From WHSW01 sp963846565 (GTDB taxonomy: Bacteria; Actinomycetota; Thermoleophilia; Solirubrobacterales; 70-9): 64,000 nucleotides of DNA. The stretch spans positions 1,054,001 to 1,118,000 of the forward strand of contig CAWJWL010000005.1 in the NCBI GenBank assembly GCA_963846565.1, given 5' to 3'. Each line of letters opens with the position of its first letter. Position 1 is the stretch's first letter. Below, piece by piece: positions 26,423 to 33,044 of the stretch. The position numbers and the translations under genes were made by a program. Under the pieces are notes generated by a model. That model did not search any database. It saw nothing but the letters and a program-made list of their open reading frames with translations, and was not told the origin of the DNA.

Positions 26423-26692
26423 ATGTCCGCGATGGCGACCGATCAGACCCGCTCCGAGGCGGCCGGCGGCGAGTTCCTCGAATCGCTGATGGACACGGAG
26501 CTCTACTCGATCGGCGCCTTCTTCTGTGACGAGCACCCGGACCTCGTCGAAGAGGTAGTCGCGCGCAGCGAGGAGATCGAGCGGCGCGGCCTGATCGGCT
26601 ACGCCAAGGAGGGCGACACATCGCTCGAGGAGACGTTCGAGACCCTGCTCACCGGGATCGCGGTCCGCTACTACAAGGCCGTCGCCGGGTGA
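26423..26692 (+). CDS. Small conserved-looking protein, unknown function
   Basis: 89 residues, mostly helical and acidic (GEFLESLMDTELYSIGAFFC, then EDTSLEE-like segments). There is no signal peptide or recognised motif. The ATG at 26423 is the first start; ATG 26432 is an alternative. It is followed 4 bp later by the TTG of the DsbA-like gene, so the two are probably co-transcribed. The protein-like composition and tight spacing support it as real. Confidence 0.55.
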   Translation: MSAMATDQTRSEAAGGEFLESLMDTELYSIGAFFCDEHPDLVEEVVARSEEIERRGLIGYAKEGDTSLEETFETLLTGIAVRYYKAVAG

Positions 26693-26696
26693 GCCG

Positions 26697-27377
26697 TTGA
26701 GCCCGTGGGTGCCCCGGGTGCTGCTCGCGCTCGGGGTGGTCGCGGTCGTCGCGACGGTGGTCTCGATCTCGGTCGGCGAGGGCGGGCCGGGTGAGTCGCA
26801 GGACGTCGGCGGCGTGAACGAGGTCCAGCGGTTGCTCGGCGGGATCTTCCAGGACGACGACGGCCTCGGGCCCGAGGACGCCGAGGTGACGATCGCCGTC
26901 TTCAACGACCTCCAATGCGATCCATGCGCGGACTTCCAGCTCGAGACGGTCGATCCGCTGATCGAGGAGTACGCGCGCACGGACGAGGCCCGGTTCGAGT
27001 TCCATCACTACTCGTTCTCCGAGCACGAGACGACCCTGGCGGCGATCGGCGCGGAGGCGGCCGGGGCGCAGGAGCGTCAGTGGCAGTACATCGACACCTT
27101 CTATCGCAACCTCGACCTCGCCGGCCGCCAAGGCGTCGACGAGGAACTCCTCACGGAGATCGCCGCCGCGATCCCAGAGCTCGAGCTCGAGCTCTGGGAG
27201 GACGACTTCGACGACCCGGCCAGCGAGGAGCGCGTCCGCGACGACGCCATCCTCGCCGCGGAGCTGGAGCTGCCCGCGCAGCCTGCCGTGGTCGTCAGCG
27301 GGCCGCAGGGGCAGCGCGAGCTGATCGCGACCCCGTCGATGGAGGAGATCGAGAGGGCCGTCGAGGAGGTCGGTTAG
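26697..27377 (+). CDS. Membrane-anchored DsbA-like thioredoxin-fold protein
   Basis: 226 residues. One N-terminal transmembrane helix (VPRVLLALGVVAVVATVVSI) anchors an extracytoplasmic DsbA/DSBA-family domain. The strand VTIAVFNDLQCDPCADFQLE carries the CxxC redox pair (CDPC), and PAQPAVVVSG contains the cis-Pro loop. It is likely an oxidase or isomerase of exported protein disulfides. The start is TTG at 26697. The TAG stop overlaps the stop of the convergent membrane protein gene by a few bases. Confidence 0.8.
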   Translation: MSPWVPRVLLALGVVAVVATVVSISVGEGGPGESQDVGGVNEVQRLLGGIFQDDDGLGPEDAEVTIAVFNDLQCDPCADFQLETVDPLIEEYARTDEARFEFHHYSFSEHETTLAAIGAEAAGAQERQWQYIDTFYRNLDLAGRQGVDEELLTEIAAAIPELELELWEDDFDDPASEERVRDDAILAAELELPAQPAVVVSGPQGQRELIATPSMEEIERAVEEVG

Positions 27378-28174
27378 CTCGGCTTCTCGGCCCGATCAGC
27401 CGCCGAGTGGGCGGAGATCATCCTCCCGAGGCGGTGGGTGAGGACCACGAGCAGGACCATCACCAGTGCACCGGCCCACAGCAGCGGATCGGTGGGGGAG
27501 AGCTCTTCGAGCCGGCTGCCGAGGTAGACGAAGATCGCCGTCAGCGGGATGTAGCCGACAAAGGTCGTCCACGTGAAGCGCCAGATCGGCACACGCGCCG
27601 CGCCGGCGACGTAGCTGAAGAGGCTGAAGGGGATGATCGGGACGAGCCGCATCGCGAGCAGCAGGGCCACGCCGCCGCGCTCGGCGATCCGCTCGCCGCG
27701 CTCGAAGCGCTCGCGGCCGATGAACCTGTGGAGGACGGGGCGCGCGGCGTAGCGGCCGATCCAGTACGCGACCCAGGCGTTGATCACCCAGACGGCCATC
27801 ACCATCGGCAGCGCGACGTGGAAGTCCCAGACGAAGCCCACGGCCGCGTCGAGGATCTCGGCCGGATACCAGACGAACGCGTGGATGAGGCCGAGCGCGA
27901 GCACCAGCAGCGCGCCGTCGAAGCCGAGACCGCGGAGGTCGGTGCGGAGCTCGTCCGTGTCGCCCGTGATCGCGTCGGAGAACGCATCGCCGAGCGGGTC
28001 GACGAGGACGACCAGAAGGGTGAGGACGGCGGCGCCCGCGAGCGCGACGCCGAACGCGGCCGGCGCCGACGGCCCCTGCCGGTCCGCCTCGGCCTCAGCC
28101 TCCTCCAGCTCCCGCTCCATCGCCCTCTGAGTATGCCCCGCGGCCTCAGCCGCGCCGCGCGGGCGTTTCGCCAT
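27374..28174 (-). CDS. TVP38/TMEM64-family (VTT domain) membrane protein
   Basis: 266 residues with six or so transmembrane segments. A charged N-terminal helix (ERELEEAEAEADRQ) precedes TM1. The VTT/DedA-like core has LAMRLVPIIPFSLFSYVAGA and FTWTTFVGYIPLTAIFVYLG, characteristic of the SNARE-associated/TVP38 family, now linked to lipid scramblase-like activity in eukaryotic relatives; the bacterial role is uncertain. ATG 28174 is used. The reading frame stays open upstream through the tRNA on the opposite strand, which is not coding. Confidence 0.85.
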   Translation of the reverse strand: MAKRPRGAAEAAGHTQRAMERELEEAEAEADRQGPSAPAAFGVALAGAAVLTLLVVLVDPLGDAFSDAITGDTDELRTDLRGLGFDGALLVLALGLIHAFVWYPAEILDAAVGFVWDFHVALPMVMAVWVINAWVAYWIGRYAARPVLHRFIGRERFERGERIAERGGVALLLAMRLVPIIPFSLFSYVAGAARVPIWRFTWTTFVGYIPLTAIFVYLGSRLEELSPTDPLLWAGALVMVLLVVLTHRLGRMISAHSAADRAEKPS

Positions 28175-28186
28175 ACTTGGACGCCT

Positions 28187-28260
28187 CGGGGCGTGGCGCA
28201 GCCTGGTAGCGCGCACCGTTCGGGTCGGTGAGGTCCCCGGTTCAAATCCGGGCGCCCCGA
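28187..28260 (+). tRNA. tRNA-Pro (CGG)
   Basis: 74 nt. The acceptor stem CGGGGCG pairs with CGCCCCG followed by discriminator A; the D arm contains AGCCTGGTAGC; the anticodon stem CACCG/CGGTG encloses loop TTCGGGT with anticodon CGG; the T arm is CCGGGTTC-type (CCCCGGTTCAAATCCGGG). CCA is not encoded. It decodes CCG, the dominant proline codon here. Confidence 0.93.
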
Positions 28261-28266
28261 TATACA

Positions 28267-28315
28267 AACGTTCCGTCCGCCTCCTCCGCTTCGCGTCCGG
28301 GGGCGGACGGGTCAG
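28267..28315 (-). repeat. Dispersed GC-rich hairpin repeat, copy 4
   Basis: Starts 6 bp after the tRNA-Pro 3' end and reaches to 20 bp before the mogA stop. On the minus strand it reads TGACCCGTCCGCCCCCGGA, CGCGAAGCGGAGGAGG, CGGACGGAACGTT. Note the paired changes CCGCC to CGTCCGCC and GGCGG to GGCGGACGG, which keep the stem complementary. Confidence 0.8.
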
Positions 28316-28334
28316 CTGGCGGGATGGCGCTACG

Positions 28335-28826
28335 TCAACTGTGCGAGTGCGGCTCGCCCGCGAGCAGCTTGAGCGCGTGCGGGATCGCGCCGGCTACTCC
28401 GGCGCCGGCCTGATCGATGGACTCCGGCCGGCCGGGGAAGTTGACGATCAGCGTGCGCCCGCGCGTCCCGGCGACGCCGCGAGAGACCATCCAGAGCTTG
28501 ACGTGCTCGCGCGAGGCCTCGCGCATCGCCTCGGCGAGCCCGGGAGCCTCGCGCTCGATCACGTCGCGGGTCGCCTCGGGGGTCACGTCGGAGGGGGCGA
28601 AGCCCGTGCCGCCCGTGGTCAGGATCAGCTCGCAGCCGCCCTCGTCCGCCCACCAGCGCAGCCGCCCGGCGATCAGCTCGCGCTCGTCGGGGAGCAACTC
28701 CGTGTCGATGACCTCGGCCCCGACGCGCTCGGCGAACGCCGCCAGCGCTGGGCCGCTCTCGTCCTCGCCGCCGTCGCGTGCGCGCGAGGTCGAGATCGTG
28801 ATCACGGCGGCGCGCGGCGCGCTCAC
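28335..28826 (-). CDS. mogA: Molybdopterin adenylyltransferase MogA/MoaB
   Basis: A 163-residue MoCF-domain protein that adenylates molybdopterin before molybdenum insertion by MoeA. The core AAVITISTSRARDGGEDESG and the nucleotide-binding LILTTGGTGFAPSDVTPEAT are diagnostic; VSRGVAGTRGRTLIVNFPG follows. MogA and MoaB cannot be separated by sequence here. The GTG start (28826-28824) overlaps the stop of the moaDEC fusion (GTGA), so the proteins are translationally coupled. Confidence 0.9.
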   Translation of the reverse strand: MSAPRAAVITISTSRARDGGEDESGPALAAFAERVGAEVIDTELLPDERELIAGRLRWWADEGGCELILTTGGTGFAPSDVTPEATRDVIEREAPGLAEAMREASREHVKLWMVSRGVAGTRGRTLIVNFPGRPESIDQAGAGVAGAIPHALKLLAGEPHSHS

Positions 28827-29968
28827 GACTCGCGTTCCCAGGTCCCGGAGCGCCCACCGGACTTGTGGGTGAGGCGAACGGACTCGACCGTCACTCCGCG
28901 CTCGATGCCCTTGACCATGTCGTAGACGGTGAGCGCGGCGACCGCGCACGCTGTCATCGCCTCCATCTCGATTCCGGTCTTCGCCGTCGTCCCCGCCTCG
29001 GCGACCAGGTTGACCAGGCCGGCCTCCGCGTCGACGGTGCCCTCGACCTCGACGTGGTCGATCGGGATCGTGTGGCAGAGCGGGATCAGCTCCGCGGTCC
29101 GCTTCGCCGCGCCGATCCCGGCGAGGCGGGCGGTGCCGAGGACGTCTCCCTTGGGGGCATCGCCGGCGGCGACGGCGGCCGCGGTCGCGGGCGACATCCG
29201 CACGCTCGCTTCGGCCCTCGCGCGCCGAGCCGTCTCCGGTTTTGCGCCCACGTCGACCATGCGGGCGTTGCCGGCCCCGTCGAGGTGGGTCAGCCGGGGG
29301 GCCGGGTCCGGCGGCGGCAGGACGCCTTCGACCGGAGTCCGCTCGCCGCCGTCGACCTCCACCTTCCAGATCGGCGCCTCGGCCTTGATCCGGTCGATCG
29401 CCTCGCGCGCCCCGGCGAACGCCTCGCCCCGGTGGGCCGCGGAGACGGCGACGACCACGCTCGGCTCCGAGAGCGGCACCGCGCCGGTCCGGTGCTCGGC
29501 TGCTGCGGCCTCGAGCCCGTGCCTGGCGACGCACTCGCCGAGGATCGCCTCGATCCGCTCGCCCGCCATCTCGGCGTAGGCCTCGTAGGAGAGCTCGTCG
29601 ACATCGCGGGTCGTGCCGCAGAAGACCACCGTGGCACCCGCGCCGCGGCGGCTCACCGCGGCCGCGAGAGCCTCGAGCGAAAGCGGCTCACCCGTGACCC
29701 GGGCGTGCACCGTGGCCGCTTCGCCGCCGCTCACGGGAGGCACGAGAGCCAGCTCGTCACCGGCAGCGACCGGCGCGTCGGACTCGACGTACTCGCGGTT
29801 GAGCGCCGCCCGGACCGGCATCCGCTCGAGGATCTCGCCGAGTCCGGGCTCGTGTGCAGCTGCGGCGAGCACGTCGGCGACGGTCGCCCCCTCGTCGACC
29901 TCGAGCGTGAGCGTGTCACGGCCGGCGCGCTCGCGAAATACGGCAAAGAGCCTGACCTCGACCTGCAT
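28823..29968 (-). CDS. MoaD-MoaE-MoaC triple fusion protein
   Basis: 381 residues joining three cofactor-synthesis proteins. Residues 1-82 are MoaD, the sulfur carrier, ending in PPVSGG (Gly81-Gly82), the position that becomes a thiocarboxylate. Residues 83-215 are MoaE, the large subunit of molybdopterin synthase, with catalytic lysines in IKAEAPIWKVE (about 195 and 202). Residues about 226-381 are MoaC, which makes cyclic pyranopterin monophosphate with MoaA: KGDVLGTARLAGIGAAKRTA, LIPLCHTIPIDHVEV and KTGIEMEAMTA. In mycobacterial MoaX (MoaD-MoaE) the chain is cut after Gly-Gly; the same is inferred here. I know of MoaD-MoaE fusions but not of this triple order as a described protein. There is no frame break in the fusion. 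Confidence 0.92.
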   Translation of the reverse strand: MQVEVRLFAVFRERAGRDTLTLEVDEGATVADVLAAAAHEPGLGEILERMPVRAALNREYVESDAPVAAGDELALVPPVSGGEAATVHARVTGEPLSLEALAAAVSRRGAGATVVFCGTTRDVDELSYEAYAEMAGERIEAILGECVARHGLEAAAAEHRTGAVPLSEPSVVVAVSAAHRGEAFAGAREAIDRIKAEAPIWKVEVDGGERTPVEGVLPPPDPAPRLTHLDGAGNARMVDVGAKPETARRARAEASVRMSPATAAAVAAGDAPKGDVLGTARLAGIGAAKRTAELIPLCHTIPIDHVEVEGTVDAEAGLVNLVAEAGTTAKTGIEMEAMTACAVAALTVYDMVKGIERGVTVESVRLTHKSGGRSGTWERES

Positions 29969-30012
29969 GGGTCAAAGCCTATGACCAGGCTCCCCGCCGG
30001 GGGTCTGGGGCC

Positions 30013-30062
30013 GGACCGGCCGCCCCCGGAGGGCGAAGCCCGAGGAGGCGGGCGGAACGTTC
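30013..30062 (+). repeat. Dispersed GC-rich hairpin repeat, copy 5
   Basis: Lies between moeA (stop at 30068) and the moaDEC start (29968): GGACCGGCCGCCCCCGGA, GGGCGAAGCCCGAGGAGG, CGGGCGGAACGTTC. An extra G and C lengthen the inner GGGC/GCCC arms symmetrically, again preserving pairing. It may terminate or attenuate moeA transcripts before the fusion gene. Confidence 0.8.
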
Positions 30063-30067
30063 GGTAC

Positions 30068-31309
30068 TCATCGCAGTAGTTCTACTTCGACCCGGTCGCC
30101 CGCCTCGAGGCCGGCCTCGCCCGGGGGCACGATCGCGAGCGCGTCGGCGCCGAGCATCGAGGTGAGCACGTGCGAGCCCTGCGCGGGGGCCGGGGTCGCC
30201 TGCCAGCCGTCCTCGCCGAGCTCGAGCCGGCAGCGGACGAGCTGGGTGCGGTTCGCCATCACCGGCTGCGGCGCGGTCAGCGTTGCGCTCGTCCGCTCTG
30301 TCGGATACGGGTCGGCGCCGAGCTGGCGGCGGATCGCCGGGCGGGTGAAGAGGAGGAAGGTGACCATCGCCGAGACCGGGTTGCCGGGGAGGCCGAACAC
30401 GAGCCCGCGCGCCGGTCCGACGCCCGGCCGCATCGGTGCGACGCCGAACCAGGTCGGTTTGCCGGGGCGAAGGGCAACGCCCCAGAAGACCTGCTCGGCC
30501 CCCAACCGCTCGAGCGCGCCCTTGACATGGTCGTGCTCGCCCACCGAGACGCCGCCGCTGACGACGGTGACGTCCGAGGTCAGGGCCCGGTCGAGCGCGG
30601 CCTCCGTTGCGTCGGGCGTGTCGGCGACGAGCTCGACCAGCGCCAGCTCTCCTCCCGCTTCCCGGGCGAGCGCGGCCAGCGTGTGCGCGTTCGAGTTCCG
30701 CACCGCCCCGGGGCGCAGCGGCTCGCCCGGCTCCTGGAGCTCGTCGCCCGTCGTCAGCACCGCGATCCGCGGACGCCGGGCGCAGACGACGCGTTCGCGG
30801 CCGACCGACGCGAGCACGCCGATCTCGGCCGCGCCGAGCTCGACGCCCGGCTCGAGCACCCGATCTCCGACGGCGATGTCCTCGGCGGCGCGGCGAATGT
30901 CCCGCCCGCTCTCGACGGCGACGCGGATCGCGACGGTGCCCTCACGCGACCCGTCTGTGTCCTCGACCCTGACCACGGCGTCGGCGCCGCCGGGCACCAT
31001 CGCCCCGGTCGAGATCGCGATCGCCTCGCGCGGGCCGAGCGCCTCGGCGGCGGGATGGCCGGCCCGCGACTCACCGATGAGGGCGAGCTCGATCGGCGAT
31101 TCGGCTCCCGCGCCGGCGGTGTCGCCCGCGCGCACGGCGTAGCCGTCCATCGCCGAGTTGTCGAAGCCGGGCACCGCGTCGGGACTGTCGATCGGCTCGG
31201 CGAGGACCCGGCCGAGCGCGTCGCGAACCGCGACCGGCTCGGGGCCGAGCGGCACGGCGCGCTCGAGCACGAGCCTGCGCGCGTCATCGATCCCGATCAG
31301 CTCTGCCAA
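30068..31309 (-). CDS. moeA: Molybdopterin molybdenumtransferase MoeA
   Basis: A 413-residue enzyme that inserts molybdate into adenylated molybdopterin. Domain I-II motif PGFDNSAMDGYAVRAG, domain III MoCF signature VSGGVSVGEHDHVKGALERL and LVFGLPGNPVSAMVTF, then a C-terminal beta-barrel domain IV. The length is normal. It is upstream of moaDEC and mogA on the same strand; the 98-bp gap to moaDEC holds a hairpin repeat. Upstream lies a gene relic on the opposite strand. Confidence 0.93.
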   Translation of the reverse strand: MAELIGIDDARRLVLERAVPLGPEPVAVRDALGRVLAEPIDSPDAVPGFDNSAMDGYAVRAGDTAGAGAESPIELALIGESRAGHPAAEALGPREAIAISTGAMVPGGADAVVRVEDTDGSREGTVAIRVAVESGRDIRRAAEDIAVGDRVLEPGVELGAAEIGVLASVGRERVVCARRPRIAVLTTGDELQEPGEPLRPGAVRNSNAHTLAALAREAGGELALVELVADTPDATEAALDRALTSDVTVVSGGVSVGEHDHVKGALERLGAEQVFWGVALRPGKPTWFGVAPMRPGVGPARGLVFGLPGNPVSAMVTFLLFTRPAIRRQLGADPYPTERTSATLTAPQPVMANRTQLVRCRLELGEDGWQATPAPAQGSHVLTSMLGADALAIVPPGEAGLEAGDRVEVELLR

Positions 31310-31324
31310 GACCGCTCAGTATCG

Positions 31325-31534
31325 CGGCTGGCGTAGAGACCGTCGACGCGGGTGGGAGGAGTCCTCGTTCGAGGACGAGCGGTGTTTGCAGCCCAACGAC
31401 GCGACCGCGATCCTCACCTACCGCTTCACCGGCCGCCGCGGCGACTTCACCTACACCGCCCTGATGGGAGCGTCTACGTGAACGACGGGAGGGCTTGGAG
31501 GCAGACTTTCCACCAGCAGACGCCGCTGTCCTGA
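31325..31534 (+). pseudogene. 3' relic of a SnoaL/DUF4440-like (NTF2-fold) gene
   Basis: Frame 1 encodes WEESSFEDERCLQPNDATAI and LTYRFTGRRGDFTYTALMG, then stops; the continuation SVYVNDGRAWRQTFHQQTP is in the next frame and ends at a TGA (31532-31534). Restoring one base near 31465 joins them into the C-terminal half of a DUF4440/SnoaL-like protein. The first 60-70 residues are absent because the sequence abuts the moeA start. So it is both 5'-truncated and frameshifted, a decayed gene. Confidence 0.55.
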
Positions 31535-31541
31535 GACCGTC

Positions 31542-32285
31542 TCATCCGAACCCGAGCGCCGTGAAGAGGAGGTCGCCGCGGTCGAAGCGGACGTCCCCGG
31601 AGGCCTCGCTGCAGCGCAACTCGATCGTCACGGGAATGCCCGCCGTGAACCCGCTGGCGCTCCCATCCCCGAGCACGTAGCCGAACCCGCCGACCACGGG
31701 CACCTGTTCGTCGTCGCCGACGGCGGTGAAGTCGGCGAAGGCAGCTTGGCTGAGCCGGGAATCGCCGAACTCCCCGAAGCTCGCCCAGAGCGAGCACGAC
31801 GCCTGGCCCCCCGTTCCGGAGCCAAGGTAGAGGTCGACGCTCGCCGTCGCCATCGGTGACCAGTCGACGGCGCTGTCGGTGTACTCCACCGACAGCACCA
31901 CGGTGTCCGTGGCCGTGAGCGCGATGTCGGACGCCGGGTCGTGGGAATCCCGCAGGTAGTCGGGCTGGTAGTGGTGCTTCGCGAGGCCGCCCAGCGTTGC
32001 CGCGTCGACATCCTGAAGCGTTGACTCGTCGATCTTCGTCCCCTTGAGGGTGTTCTGGCGAATGTCGGCGCCGGTCAGACCGCCGCCGGTCTGATCGAAG
32101 TCGCGAACGTCGACGGTGCGGATATCGTCGTTTCGCAGGTCCACCGAGCCGATGGAGTCGTTGACGATGTTGGTGCCGTTCCACTCGTCTGCCGCCCAGG
32201 CACCACCGGTTGCCAATGCCAGGAACAGACCGGTGTACGCCGCCACGGTTGAATGCGCCGGCAGCCGAGCGCGAAGCTTCCCCAT
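31542..32285 (-). CDS. Secreted protein with pentapeptide-like strand repeats
   Basis: 247 residues. Signal peptide (TVAAYTGLFLALATGGAWAA) then a run of short imperfect repeats: IVNDSIGSVDLRNDDIRTVD and LTGADIRQNTLKGTKIDES, of the kind seen in many secreted proteins of Solirubrobacterales. The C-terminal part is a strand-rich domain with two cysteines (ASCSLWASFG and ELRCSEASG) that may form a disulfide. ATG 32285 follows GGAGGGG. Function unknown, probably at the cell surface. Monocistronic on this strand. Confidence 0.68.
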   Translation of the reverse strand: MGKLRARLPAHSTVAAYTGLFLALATGGAWAADEWNGTNIVNDSIGSVDLRNDDIRTVDVRDFDQTGGGLTGADIRQNTLKGTKIDESTLQDVDAATLGGLAKHHYQPDYLRDSHDPASDIALTATDTVVLSVEYTDSAVDWSPMATASVDLYLGSGTGGQASCSLWASFGEFGDSRLSQAAFADFTAVGDDEQVPVVGGFGYVLGDGSASGFTAGIPVTIELRCSEASGDVRFDRGDLLFTALGFG

Positions 32286-32393
32286 GATTCCCCTCCGAGT
32301 CTGAGTCGATTCGCAGCTGATCCTATCGCTGGATCGGCCGAACCGGTACGGCGACCGCCCCAGCACGGACTACTCCAGTGGGACACTGGGTAG

Positions 32394-33044
32394 GTGAAGC
32401 GCGCTGTGACGGTCGGAGCGGTTCTCGCGGGCGGGCGAAGCCGCCGAATGGGGCAGCCGAAAGCGCTGGTCGAACTCGGCGGCCGCCCGCTGGTCTCGCG
32501 CGTCGTCGCCGCCGTCGGTTCGGCCGGGCTCGAGCCGATCGTGGTCGCGAAGCCTGACTCCCAGCTCCCGCGGCTCGATTGCCGCGTGCTGAGTGAGCCG
32601 CCGGAGCCCCAGCACCCGCTGACGGGCCTGGTGACGGCGCTGCGTGCGAGCGCGGGCCGCGGCGTGGTCGCGATCGCCTGCGACATGCCGCTGGTGCCGG
32701 CAAAGCTCCTCGCCTGGATCTCTCACCTGGAGGAGGAGGTCGCGGTGTGCGAGGTTGCCGGGCGGATGCAGCCGCTGCTCGGCCGCTACTCGCCGAGCGT
32801 CGTCGACCGGCTGGCCGAGGCGCTCGCCGACGGCGCGTCGATGACCGAAGCGGTCACCGCGCTGGACCCGTTCGTGATCCGCGAGCAGAGCCTCGCCCGC
32901 TTCGCGGACCCGGAGCGAATCGTCTTCAACGTCAACACCCCGGACGACGTCCTGATCGCCGAGGACCTGCTCGCCGGGAGGATCAGCCGGGTGGCCGATG
33001 GGGCGCGGCGACGACTCGCGGGGGCGCTTCGCCGGCGCGAGTGA
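32394..33044 (+). CDS. mobA: Molybdenum cofactor guanylyltransferase MobA
   Basis: A 216-residue nucleotidyltransferase that converts Mo-molybdopterin to the MGD form used by DMSO-reductase-family enzymes. The N-terminal GTP-binding loop GAVLAGGRSRRMGQPKALVE and the Asp in VAIACDMPLVPAKLL match MobA; the C-terminal FNVNTPDDV motif is also typical. The start is GTG. The last 62 bp overlap the 3' end of the convergent molybdopterin oxidoreductase gene. It fits the two bis-MGD enzymes encoded nearby. Confidence 0.88.
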   Translation: MKRAVTVGAVLAGGRSRRMGQPKALVELGGRPLVSRVVAAVGSAGLEPIVVAKPDSQLPRLDCRVLSEPPEPQHPLTGLVTALRASAGRGVVAIACDMPLVPAKLLAWISHLEEEVAVCEVAGRMQPLLGRYSPSVVDRLAEALADGASMTEAVTALDPFVIREQSLARFADPERIVFNVNTPDDVLIAEDLLAGRISRVADGARRRLAGALRRRE

